Source of the DNA: Rhynochetos jubatus
Taxonomy: Eukaryota > Chordata > Aves > Eurypygiformes > Rhynochetidae
Length of the DNA: 64,000 nt
Reading direction: 5' to 3'
Assembly: GCA_027574665.1 (NCBI GenBank)
Contig: CM050655.1
Location: 13,201,170 to 13,265,169 of the forward strand
Of the stretch, positions 24,599 through 35,335 are shown piece by piece. Below the pieces are notes generated by a model. It was given only the letters and a program-made list of their open reading frames with translations, searched no databases and had not been told where the DNA came from. Made by a program: the position numbers and the translations under genes. The stretch's first letter is position 1. The number at the start of each line of letters is the position of its first letter.

Positions 24599-24682
24599 GT
24601 TTTTTGTTTTGGTGTGGTGTTTCTGTGTGGGTTTTTTGTTTATTTGTGGCTTGGGTTTTTTGGGATGTTTGGGGTTTTTTTT
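24599..24682. repeat. G/T-rich low-complexity tract
   Basis: About 84 bp are nearly devoid of A and C on this strand, made of GGTGTGG, GGGTTTTTTG and TTTGGGGTTTT words. This is irregular low complexity, not a phased microsatellite. It is similar in character to 42388-42540 and the reverse complement of the type at 12854-12972. Confidence 0.8.
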
Positions 24683-25640
24683 AAGGAATGTATATGTTCT
24701 CTAAGAATTTGTTTTGCTATGTGACACACAGAAAGAGATGATGCACACGTTAGAAGTGTGGGAGGTCCACACAAGAAGAGTGAGATTCAAAGTGCAGTGA
24801 AATAAAAAGGTGAATCCACAAAGGATCATTTGCTTGTGAAAGTACCTAGCCTCCCCCTGATAAAAAAAAAAATGTAGGACCGCATCTTCCCTGAGAGCAG
24901 TGTTCTGGCACTCACGTCCAATGAACTATTTTCACTCAATTTTGTCCTTCAATATTTAATCACATAAAATTCAGAATCCAGAATCTTCTTTTAAATTCAA
25001 AAGCATTTGTTTAAAAATAATCACACTGCTCATTAGGTGTGGACAAAATTTGCAGTCATTCACAAATTTGCCGATCCAACACTTACAACATTTTGCTTAA
25101 AAATAAAAATAATTTGGTGAGCTGCGAGATCTAAGTGCCTGCACAGCCGGCTCAGCTTATGTCTACTTCCCACAGTCTCAAACTGTGAATTGGACATAGG
25201 ATGTACACTACAAGGTAGTATCTATAACTTGAGAATTTAACAGCATAGAATCAGGTCAACATATTTTAGGGGGAAAACTGCTTACAGTGCAGAGCAGTGA
25301 GTAGCCATGATGACTTGCCAGATGTGATCCTGCTCACTGTAACACATTCCCCATATCAGCACTTATTATTAATCAAATGTTATAAGAAACTGCCTGCAAC
25401 AGCATTCTGCAACCATGATTAATTAGCCAGTAGGTTTTAAAGGGAACCAACTTACTTTTTCATAGTCTACAGCCTCTCGATTAAAAAATTATAAGTACGA
25501 ATGTAGGACTGCAGCATATCAGCTGCTCAGCCGATTCCATCTATCTTGAATGGCAAAGGTGCATGTCAGGCAAATTAAATGTTCCTTCACTTTGCCCCCA
25601 GAAGTGCTGTAGAGAAGCAGCACTATACGGTGCTGAATTA
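24683..25640. other. AT-rich non-coding stretch before LTR C
   Basis: No gene or dispersed repeat was recognised. The frames that begin near 25563-25579 run into LTR C and are not genes. Confidence 0.5.
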
Positions 25641-25778
25641 TGTCATGGTTTATCCGCAGCCAGCAACAAAGCCCCCACAGATCCACTCGCTCGGTCACCC
25701 CACTCCACCCCCCAGTGGGATGGCAGAGAGAATCGGAAGGGTAAAAGTGAGAGTACTCATGGGTCGAGATACAGACAG

Positions 25779-25784
25779 TTTAAT
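25779..25784 (-). promoter_or_regulatory. ATTAAA polyadenylation word of LTR C
   Basis: The minus strand carries ATTAAA in the conserved position preceding the GACCCATGAG-like block of the family. It is the expected poly(A) signal of the LTR; use is unknown. Confidence 0.4.
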
Positions 25785-25956
25785 AGGTAAAGCAAAGCAC
25801 AAGCAAAGGAAAATAAGGAATTCATTCACCACTTCCCATGGGCAGGCAGGTGTTCAGTCATCTCCAGGGAATCAGGGCTGCATCACACGTAACCATTACT
25901 TGGAAGACAAACACCATCACTCCTAACATTCCCCCCCTTCCTCCTTCTTCCCCCAG

Positions 25957-25963
25957 CTTTATA
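25957..25963 (-). promoter_or_regulatory. TATA box of LTR C
   Basis: The minus strand reads TATAAAG at the place where this LTR family has its promoter, about 275 bp downstream of the LTR 5' end at 26238. Transcription would run toward lower coordinates. The corresponding word in LTR A is destroyed. Activity is inferred, not shown. Confidence 0.5.
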
Positions 25964-26238
25964 TGCTAGGCATGACACCATATGGTAGGGAATGTCCCTT
26001 TGGTCATTTGGGGTCTGCTGTTCCGGCTGCGTCCCCTCACAGGTTCTTGTGTACCCCCAGCCGATGCACGCGTAGGTGCAGAAAAGGCCTTGAGTCTGTG
26101 TTACTGCTTAGCAGTAACGAAAACTTCCCTGTGTTATCAACACTGTTTCCAGCACAAAGACTCAACAAACAATGCTAATGCTTGGTTCTCTGTAAAACGT
26201 AAGCTCTCTAGTGAGAGAGTGGAGCCAAAACTTGGTCA

Positions 26239-28540
26239 CTAGTGGCAAATACCAGTAATTTAGAGCTAGACTTTAGCTAAATTTTTTAAGAGGAAAAAAA
26301 AAAACCAAACAACACAAAAACCCCAAACCCACACCTTAGATTGACACAAATGACAATTCTGCCTCACTGAAGTTTGAATAAAAGCTGAACAAGCGTTTGT
26401 TAACACATTGCTGAATAGCCATAATCTACTGAAAAAAATTGTTAACAGTTTTAGATCCTTTATAACGTCACTGACAGAAATACATGTTCTAAAAGCACTT
26501 CTAATTAAAGAAGAAAAAAGTCATCATGTTATACCCAGTAAACAATTAGCCATTCTAGTTACACAAATTAATCAGATATCTAGCTTCACAAAAAATACTG
26601 GTATAGCTCAGAAAAATGTCACATTTTTCTATGTAATTATATTATTCACTGTTATACATAATTAGCAAACACCATCTATTTACTAAAATATCTAGGAATG
26701 GTCAGATTTTTATTAAATTAACCACTAAGTATTTAGAATAACATTTAGTTTAGAAAAGTTATTGTATTTCAAGTCTGAAAACATAAGTAATCAGAAAGAG
26801 GAAAATACATAATCTATATAATCAATCAGATATAGCGAATGAGCCACAGAAAGAGGCAAAGACAGAAAGTTGAAATAAATAAGGAGTGCAAACAAGGAAA
26901 CATAGAACAAAGAAAGGAAGGCATTCTGAGGGAAAAGGAAAGAGAAAAGATCTTAAAGGAGAGCAGAAGTGTTCTCTTGGGAAGCTTTGATTTCTACCTT
27001 GGCTAAACTTTCACAACTTAAGGTGACAGGTGTCACCAATGCAGGAGGAGACAATTCCTGGGGCTCCCTTCATTTCAGGGCAGAGTGGGAATATTAAGGG
27101 CATGTGACTCATTGCTAAAGCAGGATTACCCTTGGCCCCTTCAGTAGCCACTGCCTAATCCCTAACATAGCATTATCACACATCCTTATTTGGCATTTGA
27201 CAAGAACAAGAGCCACACTCAAAGCCATGGCTCATACGCCACACGTCCTTCCCGAATTAGGTCATCGAACACATGCAGCCTTGGTTAATGTTCCATTATA
27301 TTAAAATAGGGGATAGAAATGTGGATACTGGACTACCAACTTTGGTACACAGGTGTCATTCCTACTTTTGTCAAATACTGTCTGAGATGAGTCTCAGTTT
27401 CCCCTCCGCAAATAGGACTCCCTTCTTTCCTATCTTTTATTTTTTTTATGCCATTCCATTCATCCATGTAATACAGCACCCTTTAAAGATTTTAATATGC
27501 ATATACCAACATTTGGCCAAGCCTACTGACCTAGGAAAACCTAATTAGGGTTTCCAGGATATGTTTCTTCGGAGCCAGTATGAGGTTTAAACCCAACATC
27601 CTAGGCACAAAGAAAATAGGCAGGAGTAGAAACAAACACCAAGAGTTTATGTACTAGATCATTATGATGACACAGTAAATAAATACAGATACAAGCAGCC
27701 ACTGGGGGCAAAAAGGTAATATATGGTAACAGAAACATACGCATAAAATAATAAACTCCTTTTCTACCAAGCGTACAAGGGATGGAGCCACATATACAGC
27801 TGTAGCAGCCTTAGTAACTAATTATCTCTTTTGAATGCTCACTATTCTTTAACAAGCCCCTGAATGAATGACATGGTCCTGATTGTGTTGAAGGCAAACA
27901 CTTAATGGTTTTGAACACGTTTTAAAAAATGAGTCACTGAAGTTAGCTTTGTAGCAAAAGTGTCAACCTACATATGCTAAGAGCTGTCAAAGAAAGATAC
28001 CCAATAGGAAGCACCAGACAATCTCTGTGAGCGCTATTTAAACCACCAATGCTTGTGCTATAATCTGTGTATGTTCTTGATAAGAGCCATTTCCAAACTG
28101 CCAGACATCAATTATAACTCACATTGATGTGATGCAAAGTAATACACTTGCTATCACTGATTACAGCAACTTTATCTGCAATCACAGAGCATATGGTACA
28201 AAATTACTTTTTAAGACACGTAGCAGTCCACATTGTTTTTTTCTGGTTGCTGTTGGTTATTTCCATGCGGGTAGATAGGAACTAAAATCAATTACAAATT
28301 ATCCCCTTACGTTTTCAAATTAAAATTTTCACTTATTACTAATAAGTGGACATGCAAGAACCAAACACATAGTCAAAAGAAAAAAACCCAAGGAGGCAGG
28401 AGAATTATAAATGTAGGATGTAGCTTAAATACATGTTAACTCACTGTTGCAGAATTCACCATCAACATTGCTATGGATGCTTAAAACTGAAAACTCAAGT
28501 TGGAAAATGACTGCTGTCGTGCGGGTAGGCACATACTGCT
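26239..28540. other. AT-rich non-coding stretch
   Basis: No gene was seen. An A/C-rich run lies near 26293-26332. A motif-dense block (GATAAGAG, TGATGTGATGCAAAG, GATTACAGC) lies around 28060-28200. Frames 26408-26665 and 27273-27548 lack protein-like features. Confidence 0.5.
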
Positions 28541-28915
28541 TGCAACAGACACAGTAAAGCTGGCTTGCACACTGCAATCTCCACTCCCATGTCCCTTTGG
28601 CCTACAGCACTATGGAATGTGTGTGAAGTAAAAAGCTTGCCAGGGTTAGGACTTTATTTAACGACCTCACCGAGACAGATATTGTCATCAATACGTTTGG
28701 CAGCAAACCTATTGACAGGATCTCTGCATGTCAGAGTCGTTGAGGTGTCAACATGCAGCGGGCACAGACCCACAAGTGCTAGCTGTTGGTCAGGCAGCAT
28801 ACACACTGTCCCACCTATCTTACCGCACCAATTGTGGTAGGTCAGCACCTGTCGGATTATAGGTCAGCAGTATAAAAGCCTGGACTGTACCTCACAGAGA
28901 TCTAACCTTCGTATC
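28541..28915. other. Unclassified GC-richer block, promoter- or LTR-like
   Basis: This block is richer in G+C than its surroundings and open in both directions (plus 28565-28840, minus 28654-28848), without recognisable protein similarity. On the plus strand its right end carries CCAAT (28828-28832), two TAGGTCAGCA repeats (28838-28847, 28860-28869) and TATAAAAG (28871-28878). On the minus strand it has AATAAA near 28655-28662, just where the minus frame ends. Such a layout is typical of a retroviral LTR, or a fragment of one, of a family I do not recognise. An ordinary unique sequence is the alternative. Confidence 0.35.
28871..28878 (+). promoter_or_regulatory. Candidate TATA box with upstream CCAAT and AGGTCA pair
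   Basis: TATAAAAG lies about 40 bp after CCAAT and immediately after a duplicated AGGTCA half-site pair (28839-28844 and 28861-28866, period 22). This is a textbook core-promoter order on the plus strand, predicting a start near 28900. No downstream reading frame or exon is evident. Confidence 0.3.
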
Positions 28916-28968
28916 TGTCACGGTTTAACTCTGGCTAGCAAAATACCATGAAGCTGCTCTCACAGAAA
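28916..28968 (-). mobile_element. ERV LTR fragment D, terminal 53 bp
   Basis: TGTCACGGTTTAACTCTGGC, followed by TAGCAAAATACCATGAAGCTGC, matches the terminal part of the LTR A/C family in the same (minus) orientation. The similarity stops after CTCTCAC, so only the LTR 3' end remains. It abuts the promoter-like block to its left. Confidence 0.6.
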
Positions 28969-29285
28969 GCAGTACAGTATCACTGTCAGTACTAGCCCAG
29001 AGGATGCTTGAAGATCCACCTCTGTAATTATCACATTGAATTTAGGAAGTAGTGATCTATGCTGACATATCTTGATATGCTATCCTAATTACTGCTTCAT
29101 ACCCCTGGGTGTTTTACTAACTATCATCTTACTGCTTGTATTTATGTGGACATATTTTTATTCTTTTCAGAGTCCAAAAAGTGTTTTCACAGATTATAAG
29201 TGCAGAAGAACAGTTTGAGAGAGAAGGAAAAAGGCAAGAAATATTCCTTTGCCTGCATCTAATACTGGCTTATTACTCCAGAAGC
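28969..29285. other. Non-coding spacer
   Basis: No gene or repeat was recognised between the LTR fragment and the G-rich motif. Confidence 0.5.
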
Positions 29286-29312
29286 GGGGGTGCGTGGGTG
29301 TGGGCAGGGGGG
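29286..29312 (+). other. G-quadruplex-forming motif
   Basis: Four G runs of 5, 3, 3 and 6 are separated by loops of 5 (TGCGT), 3 (TGT) and 2 (CA) bases, meeting the standard G3+ with 1-7-base loop rule on the plus strand. It stands in otherwise AT-rich DNA. No gene context is visible. Confidence 0.75.
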
Positions 29313-32300
29313 ATCAACAGCAAAGCCCCTTAATAATCTTATTCAAATACCCATTTGTGCATGTAACAAAAACATTGATTTTGACAGCTGGCCTCTACTA
29401 CAGAAAATGGAATCAAACCCAGAGTGCACAACTGCAAGGTTAGCAGCCTGTCTACCCCTGTGTAATAACACTGTTAGCAACCTCACTGACCTTAGTGGCA
29501 GTTGGTATCACACTGATTGCTCAAGGTACTTAAAAAAATCAAAACTATTAATACACGAAGTCAATAAGAACTCTGATTTTTTATTTTTTTTTCTCTCATG
29601 GAAATTTTGACAATTCAGAATTGCTTTTTAGGTCACATGGAAGCACATGAGGATTCTCAGACACCTTTCCTATCACACAGTCAAAATCCATTTCCCCACG
29701 CTTTTGTTTAAAAAAAACTTTCAAACATTATTGCCACTTCATTACACTGCATAGTAGCAGTGAATCATATGACGTGTCAGAAAGGACGTCAGTTACCATG
29801 GTGCGACACTGAACATATTTCATCTTTCTTGCATTTTCCATAAAAATTAATGACAATGGCTATGTACAGACTATATTTTCACAATTCAGGTGTTTTATTT
29901 TGTACCCAAATGAAAGAATTTGACATTGAAAAACTAAAACCCATACTGACAGAAATATTGGTGCTGACTGTCCCCAATTTGAAAGCTAGTGCTATTAATA
30001 TTTCATTTTCACAGGCAGGAAAGAAATTAAAATCCCATCCTAAGAGAAACAGAGCATCTTGAATTTTTTTTTTTTCTTTGTCCGTTCATTTTCAATGGGT
30101 GGGGCGTTTTTATTCCCACTCCAGAGACCACTCAGCTTCTGGTTTCCACTAGTGCATGCTTGGGACAGGACAAAGCTGCAGGGGCAGAGCAGCCTGGGGA
30201 GCGGCTCTCTCAGAGACTGCCTAGCAGGAGCTCTAGCAAGCACACTGCTTCTTGTCCAAGCAACCAAGACAGTTAACATTGTTCTTTATCAGTAATTAAA
30301 ACAGTGATGCAATATCACATGCAAACTAAACATTGATCAATCTGAACATAGTATCACCTCTTCTGACACTGCCTGAAAGGAAAACAAAATCCATATAAAG
30401 TCCCACTTTCCATCCCACAAGCTCCCACAGCTGGTTGCCAGGCAACCAAAAAAATATCATTAAGCATGGGAATCAGGAGTGGGTGAAGAAAACACAAGTG
30501 CACAAAAGAAACGTTAGTAAATATCGGAAAGTGCCCTCTCCTAAAGAGTTGCTAGGACTTGCACGACCTCAGCTAAGCTTGCTGCCAGGCAGTCCCAGGG
30601 CAGTTGACAGGTGCACCCGTGAGCTCCCAACAAGTTCTCCTGCAGATGTTCTAGAAGTAGCTCATTAAAAGATGACATGGATCAGGCAGCTCCAGACAGC
30701 AAGGTGACCAAGTCATGGAACACGATTAGGGGGTGTAGCAGTGCTTTCCAGAGGAACAGAGCAATGTGGTTTATTTGTCTCAGGCAACCAGCACTTCCTT
30801 GCAACCTGTCTGCTCTGGGAAGGGATAAATCTAGAGAAGTGCTGGTGAATTTGGAACACTAAGACCCATATTCTGAACACGTCACATGGATACTACATAT
30901 GTACACCACCACATTTCACAGTTTTACCAGTCTAGAGCCCCCTGTAGGGAGCCTCTTCCAGTACTGCACCATCCATCCAGGGAGGAAACTCTTCCCTCTG
31001 TTAGAGGCTTCCAGGAAGGGGACAGCACAACCCCATGCTGGAGTGGGAGCAGAGGTTAAATGGTGAAGGCCCTGGTGCCATATTCCTTGCCCCCTTAGGC
31101 ATTTATTTTCCTTAATTTGATATAATACTGTTATTACATAATCATTTACAGCTAGTTAATTAAAAAGGCTGGCTAAAAAAAAATTCTCTCATTTGACTAT
31201 GGCAATACTTGAGAAACTTGCACTATTTCTTATGATTGAGACACGAATAAGAATATCACTGAAACTGACTTAATTTCCAGCTGTACTGAAAACAGTTGGA
31301 TTCATTTTCATCTCTTCTTCACCATTCCCTATAAATATTCTGAGTCTGAAAATGATTTTTGACGATAAAGATATCAAATATACATTTTAGTATGTAAGGT
31401 GAGAATGGATTTGCATCTTGAAACAGGCCAAGCAAAATCAGTTCTTTATAAATCATGCTTTTAGGCACAGGAAAGTGAAAGCCTGTGGGTTTCATCTGAG
31501 AAATTATGCACACTTGAACATGCACCTCACATAATAAAATAACCCTGCAGAGCAGCAATTTTGATTTTGAAACATTCATCCACTGTTCTTAACATTTAGC
31601 TGAAAAAGGGTGAGGAACGATAGAGCTACTACTCCATGCACACTGCTTTAAGGAAAGCACTTTTCTGACTCCTGAGCAAGAGAGAAGGAGAATAAAGAAA
31701 TAAAGTACTATGTGGAATTCTGTGCATTGATCTTCACTCACATTTATTTTGTCGGTGCGTGGCTACCTTCAGCGGGGTATCAGCACACCATTTTCATGTA
31801 TTCATTCCCTGAGAGCAACAGAATTATTACAGTCCCATTCTAAATCGTTCATAAACAGCACAGGGAGGTCACAGTCTGTGAGTAATTACATTCCCATCTT
31901 TCAAACCCTAGTAGACCTCTACAGATACCTCCAATCAAAACTGAACTCTACAGAGATCTGACAATCATCCATATTATACTCTCATCCACTCAGAAGAAGA
32001 AATAGACTATTGCTATTGCTTTGATAATGACAATATTTAGGCCTCCTATATATTAAATACCTGTAGATCCCAGCAGATATACAGTGGGTTTTTTGGTTTT
32101 TGTATTTCCCCTAAAAGAAACCATGGCACTACATCAAAATAAATTGCAGTTTTTCTCAGGTGGCTAGAATCATACCATGACTACAGAAGATTATGTGCAA
32201 AGATAATTAGTTCCCATAGACAAGTACTTAAAACATTGTATGGCAAGCACTTAACATCTATTAGATGCACTTTGCTTCTACCAGAAAGCTAATCCCTACA

Positions 32301-34450
32301 CAATTGCTTTGTTTAACCACTAATTAGCCTGCCACAAGATTCAGTTGCCCTCAGCCCTCCTGCTCTATATTCCAGTGATTTGTCATATCAGAAGTTCAGC
32401 TCCAACATACACTTTACATACTAATGTCATTACGTGACACCTACAGCAACTACATAGAAGATGCCTTTTTTCCCAGGGACAATAGTTTTCCTAACAACAT
32501 TACTTGCCAATTCTTTTAGTTTCACAGACTTTCCACTGGGACTATTACAAATACTTGGCATAGCCACCAGGCCCAAGTCTGTTTCAAGGGGATGGCTTAA
32601 CAAGGGCTCTGACATCAACACCACGTTGATCCTCAGACGAATCTCAGGACATTGTTACCTCAAGCCCAGCAGCCTTCAGTTTAGACAGCTTCTGGTCCCA
32701 GATCTTAATAAATGACTGAAATAAGAGAGCCTGAGAGTGTTGTATGTGCATGAGTTGAAAAGAATCCTTGCTCCTTTCCTACTAATTTCCCAAGAAATTG
32801 TCCCCAAGAAATGTTTCCTCCCACAATTCTCAGCATGCATCACAAATAGCCTAGACTGTTTTTTGAGCCCTCCTCAGCTACTCCTGAAACTAGAATCCCC
32901 TCCTCAACCCTGTTATCAGTCTACTCTACTACCTTTAGTGTTTTCAAGGTGATCTACACAAGAGAAAAGTAATTTGTCATGCACACTGACTGACATTTAA
33001 CTCTCACCTCACAGGCAAGAAAATCGTCAAGGCAAAAAACATGTCTGATGTAGAACAGATAAAATGAAGCATGTCAAGTGAAGGATGAATTGTATGCCAA
33101 AATGTTGAGAGAAACAGAGATGTTTTTTCTTCTTAAGACATTTGCAAGAGAAACCAAGTATCAACTGAATTATAGAAGTCCTAGGCTAGGATATCATATG
33201 GAAATGAACGTAGATAAGCATAGTGCCCTCAATATACCAGAATGGGCCGTGTGCTAAACAAGCCTAGAAAAGCCTCACTTGCATTTTTTACTGCCACACA
33301 GGGTATAAGTCTGAAAGGAATAATCAAAAGAGACAGCTCTGCTCCAGAGACTGCTTTTTAGATTAATTTGCACCTAGTAGCTATCTAATGATGAGGCGTG
33401 CCAGTTGGTAACATTGACCAAGGAAAGGGATTAAGTACAAGAAATAACTTTCAGAATGGCATCGTGCATTTTGGGATTGCACTGTTTGCTCTGATGAAAA
33501 AGAACTTCATTCAGAAGTATAGCGACATATTTCAATACCTCTTGACAACACCTCTTGTTTCTCTTCTTCAAGGAATTTGTTGCCAAATTTCTAATAAAAT
33601 AGTTATTCTCTTACTTAGCAAGAAATCACCAACTATTTCCCCCATGTAATATAAGCAATTTGGGGGTGTCAGGACAAGCACAGTACCCTCTTCCTTAAGG
33701 AATGGCAAACCCATACCCAGCACTAACTTCATAGTGTAGACAGATTGCCAAACGTGTTTGGGGATTCACAACAGTGGAGTCCACCAATCTGCAATGAACC
33801 TTTTGAGAGCTAGTGATACTAGGATTGAGGTTATCAGTTGGCAGTTCTTGACAAGTGTAAGACAGCCCCTCTTTCAAACATCAAGCACTGGGTGGGGAAA
33901 CAGTTTTGAGTCCAGGAAAACCACTGTGTGCCATCAATAATCTTAAAAATGAAAGCAAATGTCTGTCTTCTTAAATAAGTCTACCTAGAACATAGTGAAA
34001 CAGAACTAACCTAGGAGTTAATAATGCCTTTCAAGACCTACAAACCAGTAACATTTTAAATTCTACTAATATGGAACTTATACTACAGTATAAAAGCTAC
34101 CATATACCTGTTCATGCACAGGCATGATTCATTTTACTTCTTGCACTCCCCCTTTCTTTTTCCTTTCCCCACAGGCATCTACTTTATTTCTGAGTGTGAC
34201 TGTAAAGGGGTGAGAAAAAGGCCTGGGAAATGTAAGAACTAAAATACTACTTATGTAACTGAAAATGCAAACAAAAAGTGGAAAAATCCCAGGATAAGAA
34301 TAAAACTTCAGGCTGTGATCTAGGTTATAACTCAATTCTGCAATAGCATTGCAAGTATCTGAGGACTATAAAACTGTGGTACAATATTTGCAGTACTGCT
34401 TCCAATATATATGATCTACTGAATTACTTAATGCATCAGTTCTACAAATC
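29313..34450. other. Non-coding stretch with a small GC peak at 30.1 kb
   Basis: No gene was supported. 30090-30260 is GC-richer, with a GGGTGGGGCG box, and is open on both strands without protein similarity. 30895-31100 is another mild G+C patch that shares a 13-bp word with LTR B (see rejected items). The rest is AT-rich with short random frames. Confidence 0.45.
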
Positions 34451-34488
34451 ACTTAAGCATGTAATTAACATTAAGTACATGCTTAAGT
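34451..34488. repeat. 13-bp perfect inverted repeat, 12-nt loop
   Basis: ACTTAAGCATGTA (34451-34463) pairs perfectly with TACATGCTTAAGT (34476-34488) around ATTAACATTAAG. The stem is AT-rich and lies in AT-rich DNA. It is too short for a usual pre-miRNA and shows no transposon ends. Confidence 0.85.
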
Positions 34489-35192
34489 TGCGCTGATTTT
34501 AAAGCGGTTTAGACACACATAAGTACATGCAGAATTGGAGGTGGCAGAGCCAGACCGTCAGCTGCCTACACTGTTTCAAGTGAGCTACTACATACTTCAG
34601 ATGAAGATATGAATTTAACTCCTCAGTTTTGGTCCACTGCATCAAGAAAAGCTTCTATTAATCTTTTCTTGCACCAAAGGCAACCCATATCCTTAAAATG
34701 AAACATCAAAGAATGATGGTGCATGCAGTATGAGACAGCCCAAATAGCAAGTTCAGGGCCTTCCGCAGCAAAAACACTTGAAATAAAATCATCGTAGTAG
34801 CACCTTTTTCCTGATTCATATTACAAATAAAATACTGTGTGCTCCTTTAAACACCAGTATACAACACCTACCACTGGTCTCAGCTGATCAGTTATTTCCC
34901 TAAATTACCTTCTGAAAGTTAGTGGTGTTCAGCATTTTTAATTTCTCTTTTCATCCTGAGGGATGCAGAGCAAGAACAAGACACATGCCAATATTAACCA
35001 CGTACACAACTGATTCAATCCTTCTTTCTGTAACATTATATTAAATAATAATGCAACAGTTAATAAAAAAGTGAAGGTAAGAATTCTGTCAAAAATATGT
35101 CCCTCTTGACTGGAAAATGTTGAAGATTTTCTATCTAGAATTATGTGGTATACCATGAAAGGATCTGGGAGCATTTATAGGAAAGGTCACAT
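34489..35192. other. AT-rich non-coding spacer
   Basis: No gene or repeat was recognised. The 78-codon minus frame 34938-35174 is hydrophobic but has no recognisable family and no exon signals. Confidence 0.5.
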
Positions 35193-35335
35193 ATTTTCCC
35201 CATTCTAGAGAAGAAAAACATATCAACTCTGCAACCTTTCCAAGGTCAAAATGCAACACGAGCAGCGTAGTTGAGATGTCCTAAATGTCAGGAAAATCCT
35301 GAATCCCGGACCTAGTCTCTGCCAGACTAGAGGTA
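35193..35335 (-). mobile_element. MIR-like ancient SINE relic, reverse orientation
   Basis: The plus strand follows the complement of MIR: TTTTCCCCATTCTAGAGAAG, then CCTTTCCAAGGTCAAAATGC, AGCGTAGTTGAGATG, and CTGAATCCCGGACCTAGTCTC with CCAGACTAG. These correspond to CCCATTTTACAGATGAG, CTTGCCCAAGGTCACACAGC and GAACCCAGGTCTCCTGAC...CTAGACC. Order and spacing are kept over about 140 bp with heavy divergence. Identity as a MIR/CORE SINE is fairly secure; the subfamily is not. Confidence 0.6.

Larger units (their letters stand above)
25641..26238 (-). mobile_element. Complete solo ERV LTR C (minus)
   Basis: This is a full-length avian ERV LTR of the same family as LTR A, sense on the minus strand. 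The plus strand starts TGTCATGGTTTATCCGCAGCC and carries the family blocks CCCCCAGTGGGATGG, CATGGGTCGAGATA, GCATGACACCATATGG, GGGAATGTCCCTTTGG and GTGTTATCAACACTGTTTCC. It closes GAGCCAAAACTTGGTCA, matching the family 5' end (complement of a TGNNCNNGTTTTGGCT start). At 598 bp with TG...CA termini and no internal retroviral DNA, it is a solo LTR left by recombination. The minus strand keeps a TATAAAG box (25957-25963) and an ATTAAA poly(A) word (25779-25784). No clear target-site duplication is visible (left flank GAATTA, right flank CTAGTG). Frames of 71-115 codons inside it are not genes. Confidence 0.87.

Noticed and set aside
25563..26242. Overlapping plus frames of 71-115 codons
   Set aside because: They run through solo LTR C, antisense to it, and are by-products of that repeat.
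31025..31060. Fragment of LTR B (shared word CCCCATGCTGGAG)
   Set aside because: Only about 13-15 bp are shared and the flanks do not follow the LTR; chance or a very decayed piece.
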